Assembly: GCF_000787695.1 (NCBI RefSeq)
Contig: NZ_BBPH01000031.1
Location: forward strand, 1-49,177
Direction: 5' to 3'
Length of the DNA: 49,177 bases
Source of the DNA: Paracoccus sp. PAMC 22219
Lineage (GTDB): Bacteria; Pseudomonadota; Alphaproteobacteria; Rhodobacterales; Rhodobacteraceae
The translations under genes were made by a program, and so were the position numbers. The number at the start of each line of letters is the position of its first letter. Position 1 is the first letter of the stretch. The notes beneath the pieces are model-generated. The model was not told the origin of the DNA and did no database searches. It worked only from the letters and a program-made list of their open reading frames with translations. Shown here in pieces: positions 36,725 to 45,430 of the stretch.

Positions 36725-37242
36725 TCGACCGCTTTATCGGGATCGCCCCGACCGTCACCGCCCTGGGCAGCGCCGCGACCGGCATGGCCGAGGTCTTTAC
36801 ACAGAACGCCACGCGCCGGATGGAACTGGACGAGGAGGCCTACTCCCGCGCCATCGCCCAGCATGGCCAGGAATTCGCGGTGCCGCGGCAGGGATGGTTC
36901 GATGGGTTCGTGAACGGGCTGAACCGCCTGCCACGACCGCTGCTGGCCTTGGGGACGATGGCGCTGTTCATCTATGCGATGGTCGAGCCGATCGGCTTTG
37001 GCGTCCGCATGGAGGGGCTGCAGCGCGTTCCCGAGCCCCTGTGGTGGCTGCTGGGCGCCATCGTGGGGTTCTATTTCGGCGCGCGCGAGGCGCATCATTT
37101 CCGCCATCGCGTCTGGCCCGCCCCCGTGACCGAGGAAACGACAATCGTCCCCGGCACCGTCACGACGCCGGTCGCGATCCCCGCAGAGGATTTCGCCGAC
37201 AACGCGGCCCTGCGCGACTGGCTGGCCACGCTGCGCGAATAG
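36715..37242 (+). CDS. three-helix holin family protein (GTA_holin type)
   Basis: A 175-residue membrane protein starting inside the endolysin gene. Hydrophobic segments: residues 7-27 (FIGIAPTVTALGSAATGMAEV), 72-92 (PLLALGTMALFIYAMVEPIG) and about 104-122 (PLWWLLGAIVGFYFGAREA). A hydrophilic tail of about 50 residues follows. This matches the GTA_holin_3TM family. Its likely job is to permeabilise the inner membrane so that the endolysin can act. A strong hairpin follows at 37277, separating it from ccmF. Confidence 0.85.
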   Translation: MGLIDRFIGIAPTVTALGSAATGMAEVFTQNATRRMELDEEAYSRAIAQHGQEFAVPRQGWFDGFVNGLNRLPRPLLALGTMALFIYAMVEPIGFGVRMEGLQRVPEPLWWLLGAIVGFYFGAREAHHFRHRVWPAPVTEETTIVPGTVTTPVAIPAEDFADNAALRDWLATLRE

Positions 37243-37276
37243 GCCGCAAGCCCCGCACGCAAAACTGACCGACCGG

Positions 37277-37306
37277 GACGAAGGGGGGGCTTTTCCCCCC
37301 TTCGTC
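37277..37306. terminator. 12-bp hairpin between holin and ccmF
   Basis: GACGAAGGGGGG and CCCCCCTTCGTC pair perfectly around GCTTTT, 34 bases after the holin stop and 39 bases before the ccmF start. No T run follows. It may insulate the lysis genes from ccmF. Confidence 0.5.
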
Positions 37307-37344
37307 GCATCCCTATGCTGACGGGCAACAAAGGATGCCCGAAG

Positions 37345-39308
37345 ATGATCGCTGAACTTGGCCATTTCGCCTGATCCTGGCCTTCATGGTCGCGATCTAT
37401 CAGATGACCGTGCCGATGGTCGGTGCCGCCAAAGGCTGGCACGGCTGGATGGACAGCGCCCGGCCCGCGGCGCTGGCGCAGCTGTTGCTGATGGTGATCA
37501 GCTTTGGCGCGCTGACGATCGCCTTCGTCACGTCCGACTTCTCGGTCCTGCTGGTCTATGAGAATTCGCACACGCTGAAGCCGATGCTTTACAAGATCAG
37601 CGGCGTCTGGGGCAACCACGAGGGCTCGATGCTGCTGTGGGTGCTGATCCTGGCGCTGTTCGGCGCGGCGGCGGCGCTGTTCGGGGGCAACCTGCCGCCC
37701 AGCCTGCGGGCGCGGGTGCTGGGGGTCCAGGCCTCGGTCAGCGTGGCGTTCTATGCCTTCATTATCTTCACCTCGAACCCGTTCTGGCGGATGGGCAACC
37801 CGCCGTTCGACGGGCGCGACCTGAACCCGCTGCTGCAGGACCCCGGCTTGGCGTTTCACCCGCCGTTCCTCTATCTGGGCTATGTCGGCCTTTCGATGGC
37901 GTTCAGCTTTGCCGTCGCCGCCCTGATCGAGGGTCGTGTCGACGCGGCCTGGGCGCGGTGGGTCCGTCCCTGGACACTGGCGGCGTGGGTGTTTCTGACA
38001 ATCGGCATCGCGCTTGGGTCCTGGTGGGCGTATTACGAACTGGGCTGGGGCGGCTTCTGGTTCTGGGACCCGGTCGAGAATGCAAGCTTCATGCCCTGGC
38101 TGCTGGCCGCAGCGCTGCTGCACTCCGCGATCGTCGTCGAAAAGCGCGAGGCGCTGAAAAGCTGGACCATCCTGCTGGCGATCATGGCGTTCGGTTTCTC
38201 TCTGATCGGGACGTTCATCGTCCGGTCGGGGGTCATCACCTCGGTCCACAGCTTTGCCAATGATCCTGAACGCGGGGTGTTCATCCTGGCGATCCTGGCG
38301 GTCTTCATAGGGGGTGCGCTGACCCTGTTCGCGGTCCGCGCGTCGGAAATGACCGCCAAGGGCGTCTTTGCGCCACTGTCGCGCGAAGGTGCGCTGGTCC
38401 TGAACAACGTGCTGCTGGCGGTGTCGGCCTTCGTGGTGTTCATCGGAACGATCTGGCCCCTGGTGGCCGAGATGGTCTGGGGACGGGTGCTGTCCGTCGG
38501 CCCGCCCTTCTTCAACCAGGCCTTCACGCCCTTCATGATCGTGCTGGCGATCGCGCTGCCCATCGGGTCGCTGATGCCGTGGAAACGTGCGACGATGGCG
38601 CGCAGCCTGCGCCCGTTGCGCGGGCCGCTGATCCTGTCGGCGGCGATCATGATGCTGGTCTTTGCGGTATCGACCGGTCATTCGGCACTGGCCGTGATCG
38701 GGGCGGGGCTGGGGTCCTGGCTGATCTTCGGCGCGCTGGCCGACCTGTGGCTGCGGACCGGCAATTCGGGCGCAGCCCGCCTGCTGCGTCTGCCGCGCGC
38801 CGATTGGGGCAAGGCCGTCGCGCATTCAGGGCTGGGCGTCACGTTCGTTGCCGTGTCCCTGATCCTGGCTTGGCAGGTCGAGGATGTGCGCGTGGCGCAG
38901 GTCGACGAACCGTTCGCGGTGGGCAACTATGACCTTGTCTTGCGCGAGGTGCGGCGCGCCGATGGCCCCAACTATCTGGCTCAGCAGGCCGTGATCGAGG
39001 CCAGCCGCGATGGCACCCCCGTCGCGACCCTGTCGCCCGAAAAGCGCGTCTATCCCGTTCAGGGCATGCCCACGACCGAAGCCGCGATCGATTACGGTTT
39101 CTGGCGCGATCTGTATGTCGTTCTGGGCGACGAACAGCCCGGCGGCGGATGGGCCGTGCGGACCTACATCAAGCCTTTTGCCAACTGGATCTGGGCCGGC
39201 TGCATCATGATGGCGCTTGGCGGGCTGATCAGCCTGACCGACCGGCGCTATCGCGTGGCGGCAGGTGCGGCGCGCGCGACCCGTCCTGGCGCGGTGCCTG
39301 CGGAATGA
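37345..39308 (+). CDS. ccmF: cytochrome c heme lyase subunit CcmF, frameshifted near its start
   Basis: Integral membrane subunit of the CcmFH heme ligation complex. From the ATG at 37345 the frame reads MIAELGHFA and then meets TGA, where GCCTGATCC at 37369-37377 appears to lack one C. The next frame resumes LILAFMVAIYQMTVPMVGAAKGW and runs to 39308. The tryptophan-rich WWD motif is intact (GGFWFWDPVENASFMPW), as are GNHEGSMLLW and FHPPFLYLGYVG with heme-ligand histidines. About a dozen to fifteen membrane segments are present. Restored length is about 654 residues, normal. The stop overlaps ccmH (ATGA). A sequence error is likely. Confidence 0.93.
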
Positions 39309-39763
39309 GGGTGCGTGCCGCCGCCCTGGCGCTGATGCTGGGCGCGTGCCCGGCCTTGGCCGTCCAGCCCGATGAAGTCTTGCCTGATGCCGCCATGGAA
39401 TCCCGCGCGCGGGAAATTTCGCAACAGCTGCGCTGCCCCGTCTGCCAGGGAGAGAACATCGACGAATCGAACGCGCCGATCAGCCGCGACCTGCGCCTTT
39501 ACGTGCGCGAGCGGCTGTTGGAGGGGGACAGCAACGATCAGGTGATCGACGCCGTCGCTGACCGGTTCGGGGAATTCGTGCTGTTCGATCCCCGGGCGAC
39601 GGGGGCGAACGTGATCCTGTGGCTGGCTGCGCCGCTGATGGCACTGGTGGCGGCGCTGACGGCCGCGGGCTTTCTGCGCGCCCGCAACCGCCCCACGCCC
39701 GAGGTCGAGGCCTTGGACCCTGACGAACGTCGGCGCCTGGCCGAGATCATGCGCGATCCCTGA
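39305..39763 (+). CDS. ccmH: cytochrome c maturation protein CcmH
   Basis: Periplasmic thiol oxidoreductase of the heme ligation complex. The 152-residue protein has a signal (AAALALMLGACPALA) and the LRCPVCQ active site with Cys44 and Cys47. One C-terminal membrane segment lies near residues 103-124 (VILWLAAPLMALVAALTAAGF). It is coupled to ccmF by ATGA overlap. The Cys pair reduces the apocytochrome CXXCH motif before heme attachment. Confidence 0.93.
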   Translation: MRVRAAALALMLGACPALAVQPDEVLPDAAMESRAREISQQLRCPVCQGENIDESNAPISRDLRLYVRERLLEGDSNDQVIDAVADRFGEFVLFDPRATGANVILWLAAPLMALVAALTAAGFLRARNRPTPEVEALDPDERRRLAEIMRDP

Positions 39764-39825
39764 CGCGGGGTCGCGCTTTCACCGCCCATGATTTCCTGCA
39801 TGATCCCCCCAAACGGGAGGATGAC

Positions 39826-40595
39826 ATGAGCTTCGAGACCATCCAGTTCGCGACAGCCGACGGCGTCGCCACGCTGACCTTGAACCGCCCCGCGGTGATG
39901 AACGCCCTGAACGCCCGCATGCGGGCAGAGATCACGCAGGCACTGACGACGCTGACGCCGGACGTGCGCGCCGTGGTGCTGACGGGGGCGGGCCGGGGGT
40001 TCTGTTCCGGTCAGGACCTGACCGATGCGGGCGCGGCGGCCGATCTGGAACGCACCCTGCGCGACGAATACGAACCGATGCTGGCGGCCATCACCACCTG
40101 TCCGGTGCCCGTGATCGCCGCCGTGAACGGGGTTGCCGCCGGGGCGGGTGCGAACCTCGCGCTGGCCGCGGATGTGGTGATCGCCACGGAAAGCGCCAGC
40201 TTCATCCAGGCGTTCACGCGGATCGGGCTGATTCCGGATGCGGGCGGCACCTGGATCATCCCGCGGGCGGTGGGAACGGCACGCGCGATGGGCATGATGC
40301 TGTTCGCCGAACCCGTGTCCGCCCGTCAGGCGGCGGATTGGGGGATGATCTGGCAGGCGTTGCCCGACGCCGAATTCGCCGCAGGCGTCGCCGCCCGCGC
40401 ACAGGCGCTGGCCAAGGGCCGACCGGCGCGTTCCGTGCCATCAGGCAATCGCTGGCGGCATCCTTCGGGAACGACATGCAGGAACAGCTGGCGCTGGAGG
40501 CGCAGCTGCAGGGCCAGGCCGGACGCAGCGCCGATTTCGCCGAAGGGGTGGCGGCGTTTCTGGAAAAGCGGCCTGCGGTCTTTACCGGACGCTAG
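39826..40595 (+). CDS. paaG: enoyl-CoA hydratase/isomerase (PaaG-like), frameshifted
   Basis: Crotonase-fold enzyme. The oxyanion-hole segments are GRGFCSGQDLTD near residue 65 and NGVAAGAGANLALAAD near 105. GLIPDAGGTWIIPR near 135 is the pattern of PaaG, the ring-epoxide isomerase of phenylacetate degradation. The frame breaks near 40416-40421 (AAGGGCCGACC, one C missing) and resumes as TGAFRAIRQSLAASFGNDMQEQL, then GVAAFLEKRPAVFTGR to the stop at 40595. Restored length is about 256 residues. No other paa genes are near, so general enoyl-CoA hydratase activity remains possible. The stop overlaps the convergent NUDIX stop. Confidence 0.85.
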
Positions 40596-41263
40596 GCGAT
40601 CTGGCGAAAGACCGGCGCGGGGCCGCGATTGTCAAAGAACGGGACCGTGTCGGGCGCAGCCAGCGGTCGGTCGTGCGGCAGGTCCCGGATCAGCGCGATT
40701 AGTTCGGCCAGCACCACTTCGGTGATGAAGGGCAGGTCCAGCGCACCCGCCTGATCCAGCGGCACCCAGTGCAGATGGGACAACTCGTCGCAGGCAGCAC
40801 CAAAGTCGTCCGGATCGCCCGCGATGTCGGCGGCATCCGCGACAAAGAAATGCGCGTCGAACCGGCGCGGTCGCCCCGGCGGCGTGATCGCGCGGAACAG
40901 ATAGATCAGCGGGGCCGCGTCGGGGGTCAGACCCGCCTTGGCATGGCTCGGCCAGTCGCAAGGCGGCCCGTCCGGACGCCCGATCAACAGGCCCGTTTCC
41001 TCGGCCAGTTCACGCAGGGCGGCGGCGGCGATGGCATCGGGGGACAGGCCGTCCTCCTGCACCAAGCGGGCGCGGCATGCGGGCCCAAGCGGTCGGGCAA
41101 GGGCCACCTGCACATCCTCGGGATCGACGGCGCCGCCGGGAAAGACGAACTTAGACGGCATGAATGCCGCACCGGCGCCACGCATGCCCATCAGGACTGA
41201 CGCCCCGGCCGCATCGCGGCGCACGACCAGCACCGTCGCGGCGTCGCGGATGGCGACGGTCAT
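40592..41263 (-). CDS. NUDIX hydrolase (NUDT19-like)
   Basis: A 223-residue NUDIX protein. The N terminus IRDAATVLVVRRDAAGASVLMG leads to FVFPGGAVDPEDVQVA, and, after an insertion, AAAALRELAEETGLLIG. The catalytic box is therefore split, as in the NUDT19/acyl-CoA diphosphatase group. Possible substrates are CoA esters or nucleoside diphosphates; the sequence does not decide. The start at 41263 overlaps the DUF983 stop (ATGA). It converges on the crotonase gene with a 4-base overlap. Confidence 0.85.
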   Translation of the reverse strand: MTVAIRDAATVLVVRRDAAGASVLMGMRGAGAAFMPSKFVFPGGAVDPEDVQVALARPLGPACRARLVQEDGLSPDAIAAAALRELAEETGLLIGRPDGPPCDWPSHAKAGLTPDAAPLIYLFRAITPPGRPRRFDAHFFVADAADIAGDPDDFGAACDELSHLHWVPLDQAGALDLPFITEVVLAELIALIRDLPHDRPLAAPDTVPFFDNRGPAPVFRQIA

Positions 41264-41658
41264 GCCCTGCCGAACCCGTGCATGCGCCGCGCCCATTGCA
41301 GACCGACCATCGCGCCCTTGATCACCGGCAGCATCGCCAGCGACAGCACGATGGCCCCGATCCCAAAGGACAGGATCATCGTCATGGCACTGGGCCGCCA
41401 CGCGATGAAAGACGCCAGCAGCAGCGGCGCGCCCAGATGCGACACGATCAGGATGGTCAGATAGGCTGGGCCGTCATCGGCCCGCTGGTGGTGCAGATCC
41501 TCGTGGCAGGCCGGACACGCATCCGCCACCTTGAGATAGCTGGTGAACAACCGTCCCTCTCCGCAGGCCGGGCAGCGGCCCCGCGCGCCGCGCAGCATCG
41601 CCTGGCCCGTCGGGCGTTCCTGGGTCAGCGAAGGGGTGATCTTGGCGGCATCTGTCAT
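41260..41658 (-). CDS. DUF983 membrane protein with zinc-ribbon-like cysteines
   Basis: A 132-residue protein. It has two CxxC pairs, RCPACGEGRLF near residue 29 and ACPACHEDL near 48, resembling a small zinc ribbon. Two membrane segments follow (YLTILIVSHLGAPLLLASFIAW and MILSFGIGAIVLSLAMLPVI). This is the DUF983 family pattern; its function is unknown. It is translated just upstream of the NUDIX gene with a coupled overlap, a pairing often kept in related genomes. Confidence 0.85.
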   Translation of the reverse strand: MTDAAKITPSLTQERPTGQAMLRGARGRCPACGEGRLFTSYLKVADACPACHEDLHHQRADDGPAYLTILIVSHLGAPLLLASFIAWRPSAMTMILSFGIGAIVLSLAMLPVIKGAMVGLQWARRMHGFGRA

Positions 41659-41720
41659 GACGAGGTCCTTTGCGGCGCTGAACCAAATCTAGGCGCCACC
41701 GCGGCACATTGAAAGTCCCC

Positions 41721-43105
41721 CTATGCCGCACGTTCCGCACGCGAACAGACGACCTGATTGCGCCCGGCCGCTTTGGCCGCCAGCAGCGCCCGGTCCGCGC
41801 GTTCCAGCGCGACGCGCGCCAGTTGATCGGGCCAGATGTCGTCGGCCGGCGCGACCATCGCCACCCCGACCGAGGCCGTCACCCGGATCATCCCACCCCC
41901 GACAGGCCCGGCAGGCGGACCGGCCGCGCCTGGACGGCCAGGCGCAGCGCCTCGGCGATGCGGGCCGCGCGGACGGGGGGACAGTTGCCCTGCACGGCCA
42001 GGAACTCCTCTCCGCCCATGCGGGCGGTCATGCCCTCGGCGCCGATGGTATCGCGCAGGCGCTGCGCGACCTCGGCCAGGACCGCGTCGCCCGCGGTGTG
42101 GCCGTGGCAGTCGTTGACCGCCTTGAAATGGTCCAGATCGATGGCAAAGACGGCGAACCCCTGATGCGCCAGCATCGCGTCCCGTGCGATATCGGCCAGC
42201 TTGGGCAGGGCATAGCGGCGGTTATACAGCCCGGTCAGCGGATCGGTCATTGCCCACAGCATGTGGCGCTGAACCTCGGCCCGGCGCTGGTCGCTTTTGG
42301 ATTTGCGCGACAGAAGCATCTGCAGCGACATCGCCGCCGCCTCTGCCGTCGCGGCGCTGCACAGCGCGTCCGGCATGACGTCGCCCGCGCCCAGGTCCAG
42401 CGCGATGGCTGACAGTTCCGCCCGGTCCGGGCCGATGGCGATCACGAAGCCCGCATCCCGCGACCCCTGCCGGGACCGCAGTTCGGACAGCAGGCGCAGC
42501 CCGTCGCCACGTTCGCGGATATCGGCAGAAATCAGGTACAGATCCGCCGTCCGCCCCGCCGACGCCGCGCCAAGCGCCTCGTCGGAATCGCGGATCTCGA
42601 ACCGGCAGGCCATCCGTTCGGACAGCATCTGGCGCCAGCGCCGGGCGCGGGTCGTGCTGTCGGCAATCAGCACGATCAGCGGGCGGTCGGCATGGGCGAA
42701 CCCCACTGGTGCCTCTGCCATGCCCATCCGGCTGTCCTGCGGCGCATCGGATTGGCGCAGGATGTTGCGGATGCGGGCCATCAGCATCTGGTCGTCGACA
42801 TCGGGTTCCAGCGTGGCGGTGGCGCCGGCCTGCAGCGCGGCCAGCCGCTGGTCGGACCGGACCAGCATCAGCACCGGAATGTCGGCCAACCGCGGATCGC
42901 GGGACAGCCGTCCGCAGATGTCGATGGCCGCACCATCGGGGAAACTGCCCAGGATGATCAGGTCGGGCAGGGCCACGTCCAGTTCCTGCATCAGCTGCGC
43001 GGCCGATGCGACCGCGGCCACGTCATAGCGCACGGCGGCAAGCCGGACCTTCAACGTGATCCGCGCCGTCGCTATGCCATCTGCAACCATGATACGTGCC
43101 GTCAT
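41721..43105 (-). CDS. PleD-like diguanylate cyclase with degenerate receivers, frameshifted
   Basis: Two receiver-like domains followed by GGDEF. The catalytic motif is MGGEEF, with the substrate loop LDHFKAVNDCHGHTAGD, so c-di-GMP synthesis is plausible. Compared with Caulobacter PleD, the first receiver lacks the phospho-acceptor (Gly at 53), has Gly at position 10, and has Glu where the conserved Lys is expected. The RxxD inhibitory site before GGEEF is replaced by GAEG. The frame breaks near 41892-41901 in a G-rich run, just after RLPGLSG. The next frame resumes MIRVTASVGVAMVAP and ERADRALLAAKAAGRNQVV, the expected GGDEF end, stopping at 41721. Restored length is about 461 residues. Confidence 0.85.
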
Positions 43106-43202
43106 CGATCTATCCAGAAATCCGACATCTTCATTTCAATCTCGTCTAAAATGCTTAACAAAGAGTTTCCTTTGCAGGCGACCTCACGAAATTGCGATAC
43201 GG

Positions 43203-43502
43203 ATGGATGACATGGCTTATTCGGCCGAACAGGCTGCCGATCTGGCGACACAGACGTTGATCCTGCTGGCGGATCGGCCGCAGGATCTGGCCCAGTTCAT
43301 GGATGCCGCCGGTCTGCAGCCCGCGGATGTGCGCAACTTTGCCAGCCGGCCGGACGTCGCGCTGTTCCTGCTGGATTTTCTGGTCGAGAATGACGACCGC
43401 CTGTGCAGCTTTGCCGACAGTCTGGGCGTCCGTCCGGGCGACATCATGACGGCCCGCACGGCACTGTCGGGGCCGGGCAGCTATGGCTGGGACGCCGACT
43501 AG
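43203..43502 (+). CDS. DUF3572 family protein
   Basis: A 99-residue soluble helical protein of the DUF3572 family: YSAEQAADLATQTLILLADRP, FMDAAGLQPADVRNFA and FLLDFLVENDDRLCSFADSLG. The start at 43203 or the ATG at 43212 are both possible. The family is alphaproteobacterial and is often found beside divK/pleD-type signalling genes, as here, but no function is known. It is divergent from the PleD-like gene across about 100 AT-richer bases. Confidence 0.85.
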   Translation: MDDMAYSAEQAADLATQTLILLADRPQDLAQFMDAAGLQPADVRNFASRPDVALFLLDFLVENDDRLCSFADSLGVRPGDIMTARTALSGPGSYGWDAD

Positions 43503-43571
43503 CGCTTTTCCGGTGGCGCTTTCCGATTTGTTTACGCCCTGCCGCTAGTCTCGGTTCGAATCGAGGTGGGC

Positions 43572-44141
43572 ATGAAAAGTCTGATCAATCGCGCGATCGA
43601 AGAATTCCTCCGCGCCACGTATGGAGAAGACCTGGTCCAGTCGGTCGCCGACGAGGAGGCGGTGGCCGTGGGGCGGCTGGCGCCGCTTGGCGCGGGTTTC
43701 GGGACGGCGGCGCTGGAACGCGCCGCGTTCCGCCTGACCAAGCCCCTGCCCGAAATGTTCGAGGATCTGGGCGGTTGGATGACGCGCATCGAACCGGTGC
43801 GGCGGCTTTTGAGGTTCTCGGGCCGCGATTTCAAGGATTTCCTGCTGCGCCTGGAGGAGTTGCCGGGTCGCGCGCATCTGGTCCTGCCCGAGCTGGAGGT
43901 CCCGCGCCTGCAGGTCGAGGCCGAGGATCAGTCGGTCTGGCTGGTCATGCTGGAACCCGACCAGGTGTGGCAGCATCTGCTGGTCGGGTTGATCCGCGGC
44001 ATGGCCGACGATTACGGCGCTTTGTGCCTGATCTCGGTCGAGGGATTGTCGATCCGCATCGACATCTGGGACGAACAATTCTTCGAAGGACGGATCTTCA
44101 GCTTGCAGGGCGCACAAATGACCGGCGCGGTGTCGTCGTGA
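43572..44141 (+). CDS. H-NOX-fold protein lacking the canonical heme ligand
   Basis: A 189-residue protein with the H-NOX/HNOB start MKSLINRAIEEFLRATYGED. Without gaps, its F90-LLRLEEL-P98 aligns with the H-NOX segment F-(7)-H, and PRL at 111-113 aligns with the PRL of thermophilic H-NOX. Thus Pro98 occupies the place of the heme-binding histidine. The YxSxR heme-propionate motif is also absent; the corresponding region reads VWLVMLEPD. The rest (HLLVGLIRGMADDYG, ISVEGLSIRIDI) fits the family. It is translationally coupled (GTGA) to a HNOBA-GGDEF protein, its expected partner. It probably senses something other than NO through heme, or acts as a protein-protein module. Confidence 0.8.
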   Translation: MKSLINRAIEEFLRATYGEDLVQSVADEEAVAVGRLAPLGAGFGTAALERAAFRLTKPLPEMFEDLGGWMTRIEPVRRLLRFSGRDFKDFLLRLEELPGRAHLVLPELEVPRLQVEAEDQSVWLVMLEPDQVWQHLLVGLIRGMADDYGALCLISVEGLSIRIDIWDEQFFEGRIFSLQGAQMTGAVSS

Positions 44142-45124
44142 CCGGATTGTCCCTTTCGGCGCAGGCGCTTGGCCAATTGCTGCCCATGCATCTGTGGCTG
44201 TCCGCGACCGGGCAGGTGCTGTCCGTCGGCCCCACCCTGGCCAAGCTGATCCCGGACCTGTCCGACGGCCTGACCGACCGGCTGGTCAGCGGACGCGCGG
44301 GGCAGGGGCCATGCCCGCTGCAGGCGATCCGTACCGCGGTCGAGCACCGCCGCCGCCTGTTCCTGCGCGTGGTCCAGTCCCGCGACCTGGTCCTGCGCGG
44401 TCACGGCGTGCAGGTCGATGACGGAACGCTGCTGGTCAACCTCGGCTTCGGGATCGGCCTTCATCGCGCGATAAGGGCCGCGTCGCTGACCGACGATGAT
44501 TTCGCGCCGTCCGAACTGGCGATGGAGCTGCTGTTCCTCCATGAGGCCAATCGCGGTGTTCTGACAGAGCTGTCCCGCTTCAACACACAGCTGGCGCAGT
44601 CACGGGAGCTGGCCCTGCTGCAGGCGCAAACCGATCCGCTGACCGGGCTGCAGAACCGCCGCGGACTGGAAATCGCGCTGTCGCTGTCCCTGCGCACGAC
44701 CGATTTCGCGGACGAGGTCGCCCACCCCTTTGCGATCGCGCATCTGGACCTGGACCATTTCAAGCAGGTTAACGACCAGTTGGGCCACCAAGCGGGCGAC
44801 GACCTGCTGCGCGCGGTTGGCGCTGTTCTACGCGGCCATATCCGCAAGGCCGACACGGCCGCGCGGATCGGCGGCGACGAATTCGTGCTGATCCTACGGG
44901 GAATGACCTCGCGCGCGGCCCTGCAACAGCTTGCGGACCGCATCATCGCGGCGATACGCGCCCTGTCGCCGCCAGAACTGACCGACCTGCAGGTTTCGGC
45001 AAGCCTGGGCATCCTCGTCTGGCATCCCGGTGGACCGGACCAGCCGGAACAGGTGCTGGCGATGGCGGACAAGGCGCTTTACGTCTCCAAGGGGGCGGGG
45101 CGCGGGCGCGCGACCATCCTCTAG
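44138..45124 (+). CDS. HNOBA-GGDEF diguanylate cyclase
   Basis: A 328-residue protein starting at a GTG inside the H-NOX-like stop. Residues 8-125 (ALGQLLPMHLWLSATGQVLSVGP, then FGIGLHRAI) resemble the heme-NO-binding-associated (HNOBA) PAS-like domain. A coiled coil at about 128-165 (FLHEANRGVLTELSRFN) leads to a GGDEF domain. GGDEF is intact at 245-249 (ARIGGDEF), the RxxD inhibitory site is intact at 236-239 (RKAD), and LDLDHFKQVNDQLGHQAGD is present. It should make c-di-GMP under control of the preceding protein. No EAL domain is fused. Confidence 0.9.
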   Translation: MTGLSLSAQALGQLLPMHLWLSATGQVLSVGPTLAKLIPDLSDGLTDRLVSGRAGQGPCPLQAIRTAVEHRRRLFLRVVQSRDLVLRGHGVQVDDGTLLVNLGFGIGLHRAIRAASLTDDDFAPSELAMELLFLHEANRGVLTELSRFNTQLAQSRELALLQAQTDPLTGLQNRRGLEIALSLSLRTTDFADEVAHPFAIAHLDLDHFKQVNDQLGHQAGDDLLRAVGAVLRGHIRKADTAARIGGDEFVLILRGMTSRAALQQLADRIIAAIRALSPPELTDLQVSASLGILVWHPGGPDQPEQVLAMADKALYVSKGAGRGRATIL

Positions 45125-45430
45125 CGGTATGGAACCACAACCGCTGACACTCAGGGACATCAAAACCGGCCTGCGATCGTCACGCGCGCAATCGCGCAAT
45201 TATTTTTGCGCTAACGTGGTTTGTGTCGCCCCGCCGACAGTGTCGATTTGAGCGGTCGAATATGACCAAGCTGCGGATCGAGGGTGTGGTACCTCGTGGA
45301 TTGTGATCAGTGATAGCACACTTGATCCGCTACCGATGGGCGCATGCGCCATCGCCACCCTGACGAAATGTCTGTTCCTGCGCGACGAGGTCGATATACT
45401 TGGCCCTGCATCGGCATTCGGGCAGGGGAC
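45125..45430. other. 306-base intergenic region before the Crp/Fnr gene
   Basis: No gene is supported here. It holds a 19-base imperfect palindrome, TGTGATCAGTGATAGCACA, at 45302-45320. A -10-like TATACT lies at 45395-45400, 31 bases upstream of the regulator start, without a good -35 element. In-frame extension of the regulator upstream to 45344 is possible but lacks a ribosome site and is unlike the family. Confidence 0.5.

Noticed and set aside
36019..37344. A prophage remnant
   Set aside because: Only an endolysin and a holin are present, with no integrase, repressor or structural genes and no attachment repeats. The CtrA-type site and family resemblance fit a gene-transfer-agent lysis cassette better.
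44769..44783. TTAA followed seven bases later by TTGG, a partial CtrA-like site
   Set aside because: It is inside the GGDEF domain codons (QVNDQLGH) and only half of the motif matches.
45344..45430. An N-terminal extension of the Crp/Fnr regulator
   Set aside because: It would cover the -10-like box, has no ribosome site, and adds residues unlike the family; the ATG at 45431 has AGGGG at good spacing.
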